From: Cyanobacteria bacterium FACHB-DQ100
Lineage (GTDB): Bacteria; Cyanobacteriota; Cyanobacteriia; Leptolyngbyales; Leptolyngbyaceae
Reading direction: 5' to 3'
Length of the DNA stretch: 50,586 bases
Assembly (NCBI GenBank): GCA_014695195.1
Contig: JACJNW010000008.1
Coordinates: 1 to 50,586, forward strand
The position numbers were made by a program, and so were the translations under genes. The notes beneath the pieces are model-generated. The model ran no database searches. It saw only the letters and a list, made by a program, of their open reading frames with translations, and was not told the DNA's origin. Shown here one piece after another: positions 35,476 to 43,497 of the stretch (position 1 is its first letter; each line of letters starts with the position of its first letter).

Positions 35476-35658
35476 AATTTACAAATCGTTGGTGTAGCTG
35501 TTCTCGGTATCGTTTTGCACTTAGTTCATGTTGCTATCGCTAACGGTTTTTAGACTCAATTCTACCGATCGACAACAATAGCTCTGCCCAATTACAGACC
35601 AAGCTGCTAAATCAAGTGCGTTAGGCTTTACAAAAGTTTATACAACGCCTTTCATTTT

Positions 35659-35922
35659 ATGAATCCGAATTTGTTAGAAGCAACGCATGAGTATTGGCAC
35701 AAACTGAATGAACTCGAAGCCGCTTACCAACGAGGGGAAGTCCCGATTGAAGAAGTCGATGCCAAAGTTAAAGGATTGATGGCAGAGTTGGGGCAATCGC
35801 GACGAGCAGCGTTCAGCCATTTTTTCAGCGGAGTTCGTCGGCTGTGGGATGAGCAGCGAGAGACGATCGTGGGCGTTTTGGGATTGGGCGTTTTGACTTA
35901 CGGGTGGATTGTTGCGCGCTAA
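35659..35922 (+). CDS. Small tail-anchored protein, unknown
   Basis: An 87-residue protein. Residues 1-50 form charged helices (NLLEATHEYWHKLNELEAAY, VDAKVKGLMAEL). Residues 68-84 form one membrane helix (TIVGVLGLGVLTYGWIVA) ending in a single Arg, so a tail anchor with the helical part in the cytoplasm is likely. It contains many basic residues before the helix (SRRAAFSHFFSGVRRLW). No ribosome site is obvious before the ATG. It is a well-formed short gene but I do not recognise it. The upstream sequence is the degenerate fadE remnant region. Confidence 0.6.
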   Translation: MNPNLLEATHEYWHKLNELEAAYQRGEVPIEEVDAKVKGLMAELGQSRRAAFSHFFSGVRRLWDEQRETIVGVLGLGVLTYGWIVAR

Positions 35923-36051
35923 AAGGCTGGCGATATCGAATAGCAGACTTCTGACATCAGATTTCTGACATAAGGGGGATGAAGAAAGTGAGCCTAGTTG
36001 CGAATGATTAAACGGCTACCGTTTGAATTCACCTCCCAGGCTCTTTGCTGA

Positions 36052-37155
36052 ATGACCAACTCAAATCAATACGTTCGCTACTCCCACGATGTAGAAGTCA
36101 AGCAATCGGATGAAGATAAACTCATCCGCCAAATTATGGACTCCGTTGCTCGGCAAGGACAAAAGGTGTTCGACAAACATCGTCATGCCATGCGCGGCGC
36201 TCATGCGAAAAGTCATGGCGGACTGAAGGGGGAACTGCAAGTTTACGACAACTTACCTACTCATCTTGCTCAAGGGTTATTCCGCGAACCCCGCACTTAT
36301 CCGGTGATGATTCGCTTCTCAAGTGTTCCGGGTGACATTCTACCGGATAGTCTTTCGACCTTTCGTGGCATGGCAATTAAGGTGATTGGTGTAGAAGAGC
36401 CGAAGCTTCTTGCTACTGAACCCGATGCTGTGACTCAAGATTTTCTGATGCTCAGCAGTCCGGTTTTTCCGTCAGGGAATCTTGCTCGCTTTCTCCCTGA
36501 ACAGTTGCTTCAGGAAAAGGTAGTGGTCAGTGCTCCAGAGGAGGCGCAACAACTGTTAGGACTGACTGCCCGCACAGTGAATGCAGTCACTCAGAAAGTA
36601 GGCATCAACCTTTATCCGACTGCATTGGGAATTACGCAACCTGAAACTCATATTTTAGGAGAGACGTACTATACCTCTGCTGCCCTGCGCTATGGAGACT
36701 ACGTTGCTAAGTTAAGCGCAGTTCCCCTCTCTGCAAGTCTCCAGATGCTGATCGACAAAAGAATTGAGATGCAGAGTGCTTCTACTCTGCGCGATTTGAT
36801 TGTGGAGTTCTTTCGAGAACAGTCGGCTGAGTATGAGTTGCGTGTCCAGCTTTGCACTAATTTGAAGACCATGCCAATCGAAGATACTTCGGTGCAGTGG
36901 TCAGAGCAGGACAGTCCTTATCAAGCGATCGCTAAAATCACAATTGGGATGCAGGAAGCTTATAGTCCAGCCCGTCAGGTGTATGTAGATGAAGTGCTGT
37001 CTTTCAGCCCCTGGCATACCATTGCCGAGCATCAACCGCTAGGAGCAATTCAGCGCCTTCGCAGGGAGGTTTATGAGGCTTCAAGTCGTTACCGACATGA
37101 GATGAACCAACAGCCAAAGGGAGAGCCACGTAGTATTGAGGAGATGCCCGATTAG
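36052..37155 (+). CDS. Catalase-fold haem protein (y4iL/SrpA-like)
   Basis: A 367-residue member of the catalase superfamily, shorter than true catalases (about 480 or more). MRGAHAKSHGGLKGEL carries the distal His region, then FREPRTYPVMIRFSSVPGDI and DSLSTFRGMAIKVIG match the haem-pocket strand pattern, VTQDFLMLSSPVFP follows, and LRREVYEASSRYRHEMN is the C-terminal helix where the proximal Tyr lies in this group. Such proteins are thought to be peroxidases or allene-oxide-synthase-like rather than strong catalases; the substrate may be an organic or lipid hydroperoxide. It lies near the beta-oxidation genes but with a separate start, so a link to fatty-acid peroxides is only suggested. Confidence 0.82.
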   Translation: MTNSNQYVRYSHDVEVKQSDEDKLIRQIMDSVARQGQKVFDKHRHAMRGAHAKSHGGLKGELQVYDNLPTHLAQGLFREPRTYPVMIRFSSVPGDILPDSLSTFRGMAIKVIGVEEPKLLATEPDAVTQDFLMLSSPVFPSGNLARFLPEQLLQEKVVVSAPEEAQQLLGLTARTVNAVTQKVGINLYPTALGITQPETHILGETYYTSAALRYGDYVAKLSAVPLSASLQMLIDKRIEMQSASTLRDLIVEFFREQSAEYELRVQLCTNLKTMPIEDTSVQWSEQDSPYQAIAKITIGMQEAYSPARQVYVDEVLSFSPWHTIAEHQPLGAIQRLRREVYEASSRYRHEMNQQPKGEPRSIEEMPD

Positions 37156-37320
37156 AAAGGATGCCTTCGAGGGATTACTTTGATTGGCGATCGCATCTGG
37201 ACTTTCTTGTAACAACAATCCTGCAAACTCCGACGACCTTGAAAAGAACATATTCAAAGTTAGGAAACTGCAAAAGCGAGTGATGCGATCGACAGCTAAG
37301 ACAAGATAGGAGGTGCCGTG

Positions 37321-37410
37321 GGTTGAGCTTTAGAACTCAGGTATCAGCTTTGGGAGTTCGTGAATCAGCTTTAGAGGATCAAGGGTGAGCTTCGGACGGT
37401 TGTTAGAAGA
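37321..37410. repeat. About 21-bp tandem repeat array (TCAGCTTTnG type)
   Basis: AGCTT anchors occur at 37326, 37346 and 37367, with a diverged AGCTTC at 37388 and a faint unit at about 37410. Read on the minus strand the repeat encodes heptads (PKLTLDP, LKLIHEL, PKLIPEF) in an open frame of 61 codons, 37330-37515. That frame has no convincing ribosome site, so I list the repeat rather than a gene. The 37156-37829 gap holds this array, the hairpin array that follows and no supported gene. Confidence 0.55.
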
Positions 37411-37508
37411 GTGCAATGGGGTTGCTCCAGAGTTAATCAAGATTTTCGAAGAAATGAGAATGACTTTTGGGAGTAGGGATATTATATGGGCATTAATCTG
37501 TATAACTC

Positions 37509-37733
37509 GCTGCACAGGCGTTTTATACAGAAGACACTCTACCTAATCTCTAACTTGAGGGTGTTATGTAGAAGTCAATCTGCCTAATCCTCTAATTGCG
37601 AGTGTTAGACAGAAAATAGTCTGTCTAATCTATCGATTTGAGGCATTAGATGCGGCTTTTCTCTATCTAATCCATCCAATTGGGAGAGATAGACAGAATG
37701 GAAGAAAGCACATTCCGTCTAATAACAAGTTAT
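37509..37733. repeat. 41-bp tandem array of hairpin units
   Basis: CTAATC anchors at 37543, 37584, 37625 and 37667 give a period of 41, 41 and 42 bp; a fifth, CTAATA, is at 37719. Each unit runs CTGTCTAATC, then an AT-rich centre, then GTGTTAGACAG, and can fold on itself. Units vary most in the loop and keep the paired arms. The period is not a multiple of three, so the array is not coding. It ends about 100 bases before the membrane-protein gene at 37830. Confidence 0.7.
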
Positions 37734-37829
37734 ACTGCTTAACCCTCGGCAAGAGTTTGTTTAAGGGTTTCGTTTCTTGTTTTCAGCAACTAGTGGGATA
37801 ATTGAGAATTCAGCAGCTAATATGTCAAC

Positions 37830-38423
37830 ATGAACATGGATGAATTACACAAGGATTTACAACTCTTGGAATATTTATATAAAGAGTATGTTCGTTTAGG
37901 TGACTTGTGTGATTCTTATGCTAAGAGTTCATTTGATGACTTCAAGCTGCTTAGCGCGATTGGTGTTTTACTTGTTTGGAAGCCTATTGCCGAGCTAACA
38001 ACAGCTTCCTCTTTCATTGTTCTTCTAGGCTTTCTTGCTATTCTTTTTATTGTCGCAATTATTGGCACAAGAGATTTGCTAAAGCAATCCCTTATCAACT
38101 ACTACTTGTCTCAAATTCAGCTTTATGAAGAGGAAATAAGAAGAATTCTAGCTCAACCTGATACACCCATTTTTAACTTTGCTACTAATTGGGAGTACTG
38201 GCACAAACAAAAACATTTACCAGTTGCGGCTCGATTATATCTGTTAATTGCACTTACTGTTACAGTACTACCTAGTATTATATTGGCACTGCAAAAGCCG
38301 CATTGGTATGCTGCTATTTACGCATTAGTTGCATTGTTTGCACTAGCTATTTACCTAAACGCTACTCAAATCCTATTTAGAAAATCAAAACGCATTCTAC
38401 CAAGTTCAAGAGGTCAAAATTAA
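37830..38423 (+). CDS. Four-helix membrane protein, unknown
   Basis: A 197-residue protein. An N-terminal charged helical part (LHKDLQLLEYLYKEYVRLGD) precedes two membrane helices (LLSAIGVLLVWKPIAELT, SFIVLLGFLAILFIVAIIGT). A cytoplasmic segment with a coiled-coil look follows (YYLSQIQLYEEEIRRIL), then NWEYWHKQKHLPVAARL and two more helices (YLLIALTVTVLPSIILAL, WYAAIYALVALFALAIYL). The tail is basic. The layout resembles small stress or effector membrane proteins, but I see no family signature. Codons are more AT-rich than in neighbouring genes, and the gene sits between three different tandem-repeat arrays, so it may have been acquired. It is followed by a tiny open frame with a strong ribosome site. 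Confidence 0.65.
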   Translation: MNMDELHKDLQLLEYLYKEYVRLGDLCDSYAKSSFDDFKLLSAIGVLLVWKPIAELTTASSFIVLLGFLAILFIVAIIGTRDLLKQSLINYYLSQIQLYEEEIRRILAQPDTPIFNFATNWEYWHKQKHLPVAARLYLLIALTVTVLPSIILALQKPHWYAAIYALVALFALAIYLNATQILFRKSKRILPSSRGQN

Positions 38424-38438
38424 CAGGAGATAAGAATT

Positions 38439-38495
38439 ATGGGATGCAGTATAACAATTCAAATGCAACGGACGGTTGAGGGATGCTGTTGCTAA
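38439..38495 (+). CDS. Possible 18-residue Cys-ended micro-ORF
   Basis: ATG at 38439 has AGGAGAT eight bases upstream, better than most genes here. It encodes MGCSITIQMQRTVEGCCC and a TAA. It starts 15 bases after the membrane-protein stop. Four Cys in 18 residues is unusual. It could be a real micropeptide, a leader or chance. Confidence 0.22.
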   Translation: MGCSITIQMQRTVEGCCC

Positions 38496-38560
38496 GTTCA
38501 AGGTTGTCTATTGCCGCTGATTTGAACCGTTAATACGATCGCACCCCACCTTCTTAAAAA

Positions 38561-38890
38561 TTCACTTTCCACTGAGTGAGGGTCACTTCGAGAATGAGGT
38601 CACTTTGCTCCTAGAGTCAGTGAGGTTCACTGCTGAAGTGAACTGTGTTCACCGCTGAACTGAATTAAGATCGCTTCTGGAAAAAAGGTCAGTTTGCCTC
38701 CCGCATCAGCAAAGTTCAATGCTGGAACTAACTCAGTTCACCCCTGTCCTAAATCCGGTTTATTGCTGAAGTCAAACCAGTTCACTTCCAACATGAGTCC
38801 AGTTCACTGCCGAGACGAGTGAGAGTGATCTCTAAAGTGAGTAGGGTTCATTTCCAATGGGAGTCCGGTTCGCTGCCGAAGTCTTTCTGA
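38561..38890. repeat. Degenerate 22-bp tandem repeat array, about 15 units
   Basis: Units start at about 38561, 38582, 38604, 38626, 38648, 38670, 38693, 38715, 38737, 38759, 38781, 38803, 38825, 38847 and 38869; the last eight are spaced exactly 22 bases. The consensus is close to TTCACTGCTGAAGTGAgtcc, with a dyad TTCACT...AGTGAA inside the unit. The period of 22 is not a multiple of three and is near two helical turns. The array fills most of the 38496-39004 gap; the remainder shows nothing. Confidence 0.75.
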
Positions 38891-39004
38891 TCAAGGTCGC
38901 ACCAAACCCTCGCCCTTTGTAAATCCTGCAATCTGCTAAGCAATGTTCTCTTCACGATCGCACCTGGGCAAGCTGAAAGCAGTCTCGCAATCAACTTCTA
39001 CAGT

Positions 39005-39601
39005 ATGTCCACGAGAAAAAGCACCAATGGTACAAGTAATGGCAATGGGTCTGCGGTTCCTGCGAAGTTACGCTCTGCGCTAACCACATCCACCCCAGTC
39101 ACCTTTCTATCTGAAACCTCTCTGTCTGCTGACGTAAGTTCCTTGAGTCAAATCAACCGTGATGAAATTCTGCAACTGCTCACACTCCTGCGAGACAAGT
39201 TACCCCCCTTGCGCGATCTCACCGCAGAAGAACGTCGATCGCTCTCCGGCATGGGCGACAAAAACCGCAGCTTTGCGGGCAAAGTCCTAGAAGTGATTCT
39301 GCAAGACCCAGAATTCTTGCCCCGCTCCTTTGATGTGAATCAATATCAACGCGATTTGGCAACCTTCGATGATCTCTCTACGATCGCGCTTGCCCTCACC
39401 CGATTGCTCGATCTGGTCAACGCGACTGCGACCGCAATCGGTTCAGAAGTCTACGACGATGCCCTGTCTGCCTATCGCTATGCCAAAGCCAGTGGTCAAG
39501 GGGCAAGCCTAGAAGCCATGATGACCGAGATGAAGCAACGGTTTGCCCAACAAGGCAAGAAGAAAGACAAAGAAGCTGAAAAATCAAAAGTCAAAGAGTG
39601 A
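39005..39601 (+). CDS. Conserved-looking cytosolic protein, unknown
   Basis: A 198-residue soluble protein. The N-terminal 45 residues are Ser/Thr/Asn-rich and disordered (STNGTSNGNGSAVPAKLRSA). The core is helical: INRDEILQLLTLLRDKLPPL, LTAEERRSLSGMGDKNRSF, LQDPEFLPRSFDVNQYQRDL and LALTRLLDLVNATATAIGSE. The C-terminus is a Lys-rich tail (QQGKKKDKEAEKSKVKE). I do not recognise a named family; the core looks like a compact helical bundle. The gene follows the 22-bp array directly and is closed by a terminator at 39648-39678, so it is a single-gene unit. Confidence 0.7.
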   Translation: MSTRKSTNGTSNGNGSAVPAKLRSALTTSTPVTFLSETSLSADVSSLSQINRDEILQLLTLLRDKLPPLRDLTAEERRSLSGMGDKNRSFAGKVLEVILQDPEFLPRSFDVNQYQRDLATFDDLSTIALALTRLLDLVNATATAIGSEVYDDALSAYRYAKASGQGASLEAMMTEMKQRFAQQGKKKDKEAEKSKVKE

Positions 39602-39647
39602 GCGCGAACACCCAGAGCACCGCGATCGCACACTTACATTATTTAGA

Positions 39648-39678
39648 GGAGCCAGAGACTGATCCCTGGCTCCTTTTT
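39648..39678 (+). terminator. Rho-independent terminator
   Basis: The 8-base perfect stem GGAGCCAG / CTGGCTCC with a 10-base loop is followed by TTTTT. It ends the transcript of the helical protein gene. Confidence 0.8.
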
Positions 39679-39720
39679 GTTGGAACTGCGATTACCCGAA
39701 GGGGAACTTGCTTCGCAAAC

Positions 39721-39801
39721 GCGATAGATCATACTCAAAGTCCCCCATTCTGGGGGATTTAGGGGGCGAGAATCTGTCGCATCCACAAATCAATCTGGTA
39801 T
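39721..39801. repeat. Truncated copy of the 102-bp inverted-repeat element (copy 3, reverse)
   Basis: Reverse orientation: GATCATACTCAAAGTCCCCC, then ATTTAGGGGGCGAGAATCTG and TCCACAAATCAATCTGGTAT match copies 1 and 2. The left arm beyond GCGATAG is not recognisable, so the element is truncated or rearranged there. Confidence 0.7.
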
Positions 39802-39862
39802 CAAATTGTGGGATGTACCCATGCCAAGCTAATTCATCTTTTCATTCAGTAACACCGCAAAA

Positions 39863-41083
39863 TTAGATAGGAATGGCGATCGTCATCCCCGCGCGGCGCA
39901 ATCGTTCTGCTAAAACATTCCCTAGACCTGTCGCTGGCGTGAGAATGCCTCCTCTCGACAAACCGCCAGGTAACTCATCGATTTGAAGCGCCAGGCTCAA
40001 AGCAGCTTCACAGACGAATTTGACAGTCGCTCGATTGCCAGGGTCGCCTTGATCTCGAATGATGCCTCGCACTTTGCGTCCATCAGATGCAGTGCCGACT
40101 AATTCACAGGAAAACCATCCCTCGTTCATCGTTTGCTCAGAGGGCCCACTTCCCGGCTGAGGCAAAATCGGTTGGATCAGCGATCGTAGAGCAGATTGCT
40201 GCACTGCTCCCATCAATAACGCAAACCCTGTCGTCAAACCAACTGCTTTCAGCCCTGCGAGGGGTTCGTCCAGTTTGAGATACTCTTGATAAGCGAAATC
40301 GACACCATAAGGTTCTTGCCATTCCTCAAGCAAAGCGCAACTCCGACGAACAATGCGGGTGTTGACAGGTGCCATAAAGAAGGGAGCAATCCAAGTGTTG
40401 AGATCTGGATCAAAAGAGGGAAGTTGTGGGTCACGATTGCGCTCGATCTGAGGTTGAGTCTGATTTTGAGATGGATTCAGCAAGAAGGGTTCATTCATCT
40501 GTGTTAGCCTTCGTGAATCATAGAGGTTGAACGCAGACGCTAGTGTGCCTCCATTGAAGCCTCCAACCACCTGAAAGTAAGCGTTCACCTGCTGACAGGG
40601 CAGATGCAATACCTGTTGGATGTAGCGAACAATCAAGTAAGTGCCCAAATCGGATGGGACAGAATCAAAGCCACAGCAGGGAATAATGCGGGTGCCATCG
40701 AGTGCGGCTTGAGCATGGTAGCGATCGATGAGCGTTCTCACCCAAGGCGTTTCTCCAGTGATGTCAACATAGTGCGTTTTGAGTCGCACACACGCATCCA
40801 CCAGGGCATTCCCGTAGAGTGCAAAGGGGCCAGCCGTGGTAAGAACGACCCGTGTTTGAGATGCGATCGCATCAATTGCCTGCTGATCTTGACTGTCAGC
40901 AACTAGCACATCCACGGTTACGCCGATTTCATCTCGAACTGCTTCTAACTTTTGGCGATTTCGCCCTGCGATCGCCCAGCGCACCGATTCAGAAGTAGCA
41001 TACCTGGCAAAATATTGCACAGTCTGTTTGCCAACAAATCCACTTGCACCATACAGAACAACATCATAGGAACGTTCAGACAT
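39863..41083 (-). CDS. Saccharopine dehydrogenase-like oxidoreductase (trans-enoyl reductase group)
   Basis: A 406-residue NAD(P)-binding protein. YDVVLYGASGFVGKQTVQYF is the nucleotide-binding start, AIAGRNRQKLEAVRDEI follows, TTAGPFALYGNALVDACV and THYVDITGETPWVR are typical of the saccharopine-dehydrogenase-like group, and PCCGFDSVPSDLGTYLI is a strong signature shared with trans-acting enoyl reductases of lipid synthesis. No lysine-pathway neighbour is present, so a lipid or polyketide reductase role is more likely than saccharopine chemistry. The ATG at 41083 is preferred over the GTG at 41086. It follows the peroxiredoxin-like gene by 30 bases on the same strand, suggesting an operon. 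Confidence 0.85.
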   Translation of the reverse strand: MSERSYDVVLYGASGFVGKQTVQYFARYATSESVRWAIAGRNRQKLEAVRDEIGVTVDVLVADSQDQQAIDAIASQTRVVLTTAGPFALYGNALVDACVRLKTHYVDITGETPWVRTLIDRYHAQAALDGTRIIPCCGFDSVPSDLGTYLIVRYIQQVLHLPCQQVNAYFQVVGGFNGGTLASAFNLYDSRRLTQMNEPFLLNPSQNQTQPQIERNRDPQLPSFDPDLNTWIAPFFMAPVNTRIVRRSCALLEEWQEPYGVDFAYQEYLKLDEPLAGLKAVGLTTGFALLMGAVQQSALRSLIQPILPQPGSGPSEQTMNEGWFSCELVGTASDGRKVRGIIRDQGDPGNRATVKFVCEAALSLALQIDELPGGLSRGGILTPATGLGNVLAERLRRAGMTIAIPI

Positions 41084-41113
41084 CACAAAAACCCTCAGCA
41101 GCAGGACTTCAAA

Positions 41114-41920
41114 CTATAAAGGTGGCGCTAGATCAGGTGGCGCTAGATCAGGCAGCGAGTCAAGAAACGAGAGCGGTCGGCTCATCTGCTTCGCAAACCC
41201 CAGAATTGCCTGATCTCGATGTTCATAAAGCAACTGACCCTGAGTATCAAACAAAAACGTTGCACCGCGCTGCGTGAGATATGCCGAGTCAGGGACATAA
41301 GTTTTCCAATGGCTCAGCACTTCTGTCATATTTCGCAGTCGCAAAGTGGCGAGTTCAAACGGACGCTGGAAACCGCTACCCCCCGCCCATCGAAAGGTAG
41401 AGCCTTTAAGCGGTGGGAGCGGTGGCGCTTTGACAGTCTCTTCATCTGCGATCAACTGTGGGGCTTGTCGATCGCCTCGATAGCCTCGAAAGACTTCCGC
41501 TAGGGTTCCAGGGCTACCTATGCCAGCACACATCAGCCATAGATTGAGCCAAGCGTTTTGTGATGGAGAGAGCCAGGAAAGCTTGAGCGACAATCCAGGG
41601 GATAGCTCAAGTTGCTGATGTAGTTCCGCTGTCGGATCGACAAAGAGGCAATCGGGAGAAAAACCTGTATATGCACAGAACTTCTCGCCGGATTTAAGAT
41701 CGCCGATTCCAACAGCACGAACCACGATTCCACCTGTTTGGAGTAATTGCGCCTCTCGCTGTATCCACCAAGCGTATTCGAGACTGTCGAAATCCCCCAG
41801 TTGTGACCAGAGCAACACAAGTGTTCGAGGAGTGGAATCACATCCCTCTAGGATCGGAACAGTAGCTCCATCACTGATGCGTTGGCGTTTGGTTTGGCTC
41901 AAGCGATCGTATAAGTCCAT
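41114..41920 (-). CDS. Peroxiredoxin-like (AhpC/TSA, PRXL2-type) protein
   Basis: A 268-residue protein from the ATG at 41920 (an upstream TTG at 41929 is possible). TLVLLWSQLGDFDSLEYAWW and VVRAVGIGDLKSGEKFC fit the first half of a thioredoxin fold, and FLFDTQGQLLYEHRDQAILG fits the end. The usual peroxidatic Cys context (PTxxC) is absent: the loop after LLW reads SQLGDFD. A Cys is present later (EKFCAYTGF, SPDCLFVD), so a redox role is uncertain. The C-terminus ends in a small duplicated DLAPPDLAPP from a 15-bp tandem repeat in the DNA. It is the first gene of the two-gene unit with the oxidoreductase. Confidence 0.7.
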   Translation of the reverse strand: MDLYDRLSQTKRQRISDGATVPILEGCDSTPRTLVLLWSQLGDFDSLEYAWWIQREAQLLQTGGIVVRAVGIGDLKSGEKFCAYTGFSPDCLFVDPTAELHQQLELSPGLSLKLSWLSPSQNAWLNLWLMCAGIGSPGTLAEVFRGYRGDRQAPQLIADEETVKAPPLPPLKGSTFRWAGGSGFQRPFELATLRLRNMTEVLSHWKTYVPDSAYLTQRGATFLFDTQGQLLYEHRDQAILGFAKQMSRPLSFLDSLPDLAPPDLAPPL

Positions 41921-42177
41921 AGTGAGCAAATATACAAATAACAGTGCGTTAAGTCGTCAGAGAAACCTCTTCACTCGCCTAATCTTGGCACTTAGGCAAC
42001 CAGGGAGACTTTTTTAATCGGTAGATCGGCAAGTGGAACTTTAATTGCTTCTGAAAAAATTGCCTACTGATCCAGCATCATCGACGGTTCTGCATCTCCT
42101 CGCTCCCATTAACGTAACGATGGTCGGACTCATGAGCAGTATTATCGCCTGTCTCACCCAGTTCGGTCTTCCTCTTT

Positions 42178-42240
42178 CATTCTGGGGGATTTAGGGGGCG
42201 CGATCAACTACGCATCTCACAAATGACTTAGGATTGCTAT
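42178..42240. repeat. Degenerate fragment of the CCCCCTAAATCCCCC element
   Basis: CATTCTGGGGGATTTAGGGG matches the core of copy 3, and CGCATCTCACAAAT recalls its right arm, but both ends are lost. The remainder of the 41921-42308 gap shows no gene; the ribosome site GAGAGGAAA for the macrodomain gene lies at its end. Confidence 0.5.
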
Positions 42241-42308
42241 ATGTAGTAAATCGGTAAAGTTCTAATGCAGGTGAAGCCTCTATATCGCTGCATTGAGAGG
42301 AAATCAAG

Positions 42309-42830
42309 ATGACTGTAATCGACAAACTTGAAATCAGGATTGCGGATATTACTAAACTCGAAGTTGATGCGATCGTGAATGCTGCAAATAGCTCTCTTTT
42401 AGGCGGTGGTGGCGTTGATGGAGCGATTCACCGCGCCGCAGGTTCACAATTGGTTAAAGAATGTCGGATGCTGAGAGGCTGTCAAACTGGGCAAGCTAAG
42501 ATCACCAAAGGCTATCAACTGCCTGCAAAGTTTGTGATTCATGCAGTCGGCCCTGTTTGGCAAGACGGCAGAAAGGGTGAACCAGAACTCCTAGCCTCTT
42601 GCTATCGCGAAAGCCTGAAATTGGCAATTCAACATGAAGTGAGAACGATCGCATTTTCGGCGATTAGTTGTGGCGTTTATGGCTATCCGATCGAGCAAGC
42701 TTGTGAGATTGCGCTCCGAGAAACAATCAGCTTTCTGCATGAGAATGACGCGATCGAAAAAGTAGTTTTCGCTTGCTTCAGCTCCGAAGTCTACAGCGCG
42801 TATCAAACTGCTTTGACTACGATCGAGTAA
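42309..42830 (+). CDS. Macrodomain protein (O-acetyl-ADP-ribose deacetylase type)
   Basis: A 173-residue single macrodomain of the MacroD/YmdB class. [36 protein letters not shown] and [20 protein letters not shown] are the standard ADP-ribose-binding blocks, and [18 protein letters not shown] closes the pocket. These enzymes remove ADP-ribose from proteins or deacetylate O-acetyl-ADP-ribose. The catalytic Asn/Asp positions are present. Length is normal, and GAGAGG precedes the ATG. No ADP-ribosyltransferase is visible next to it. It is monocistronic, with the small gene at 42894 converging on it. Confidence 0.92.
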   Translation: MTVIDKLEIRIADITKLEVDAIVNAANSSLLGGGGVDGAIHRAAGSQLVKECRMLRGCQTGQAKITKGYQLPAKFVIHAVGPVWQDGRKGEPELLASCYRESLKLAIQHEVRTIAFSAISCGVYGYPIEQACEIALRETISFLHENDAIEKVVFACFSSEVYSAYQTALTTIE

Positions 42831-42893
42831 CTGGTCTATCTTTTCAAAGCACTTGTCAGAAACATCACAATTAAAGCAGAAAGAGCCAGAGAA

Positions 42894-43214
42894 CTAGCTC
42901 GATTGCAGATCCGCCAATAGGAGGTTTATTCGCTCTGCTACATCTGCTTTACCTTCTGCTGGAGCATCGCGCAGAAAAACATCAATAATAAACCAGCGAC
43001 ATAAGAGCGGATCGACCGACACAAGATGTAGCATCACCTGATTGAGAACTTCGGTGAGTAGTGCATCCGGCAGACGACGCAGTTCATTGCGAATTACGAT
43101 CGCTTCTTCCAGGTTTTGGCTCTGACCCACTTTCAGCACAGCTTTGACGACAGAATCGACTAAGCGATTGAAATCTTCGGCGTTGGGTTCTTGGTTGAGC
43201 GACTGACCTTTCAA
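42894..43214 (-). CDS. Small helical protein, unknown
   Basis: A 106-residue, mostly helical cytosolic protein: NRLVDSVVKAVLKVGQSQ, NLEEAIVIRNELRRLPDAL, LLTEVLNQVMLHLVSVDP, then CRWFIIDVFLRDAPAEGKA and a final helix. No Cys pairs, no membrane helix. It has a regular helix-turn pattern that could form a small repeat fold. Family not recognised. It is divergent from the HAMP kinase at 43498, with the two hairpins at 43331-43391 in the gap between them. Confidence 0.6.
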   Translation of the reverse strand: MKGQSLNQEPNAEDFNRLVDSVVKAVLKVGQSQNLEEAIVIRNELRRLPDALLTEVLNQVMLHLVSVDPLLCRWFIIDVFLRDAPAEGKADVAERINLLLADLQSS

Positions 43215-43330
43215 AAGCTGATTCCTTTCTTCGTTAAATTAGCAGGATCTAGGCTATCAATTTAGCGAAATGCTAAGCGAGACGCTACAGTCCTCCCTGA
43301 GAAAACTTTAACTGATAGCAGGAAGTTATC

Positions 43331-43391
43331 CTCTATCTAAGGATAGAGAACAAGATAGAAAGCAGCAAAAACTACCTCTATTGGTAGAGGT
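43331..43391. promoter_or_regulatory. Two hairpins in the leader of the HAMP kinase gene
   Basis: CTCTATC TAAG GATAGAG (43331-43348) and ACCTCTA TTGG TAGAGGT (43374-43391) are two perfect 7-bp stems with 4-base loops, 107-167 bases before the kinase ATG. Their stems share CTCTA. No T-run follows, so operator or mRNA leader structure is likelier than termination. The kinase itself has no visible ribosome site. Confidence 0.4.
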
Positions 43392-43497
43392 CATATATAG
43401 ACATGGAAGATGGATAATGAGTTCGGAATACGTCTCTGGTATCGAATTGAGGCAGAGAAAATTCTGATTTTGGCTTAAACTACCTGCCTACCTTGCC

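Noticed and set aside
37330-37515. 61-codon minus-strand frame with PKLI heptads as a gene
   Set aside because: The heptads come from the 21-bp tandem repeat; no start signal is seen. Kept as a repeat instead.
37509-38890. Possible CRISPR array
   Set aside because: Units are contiguous and degenerate, with no unique spacers of constant length, and no cas genes are near.
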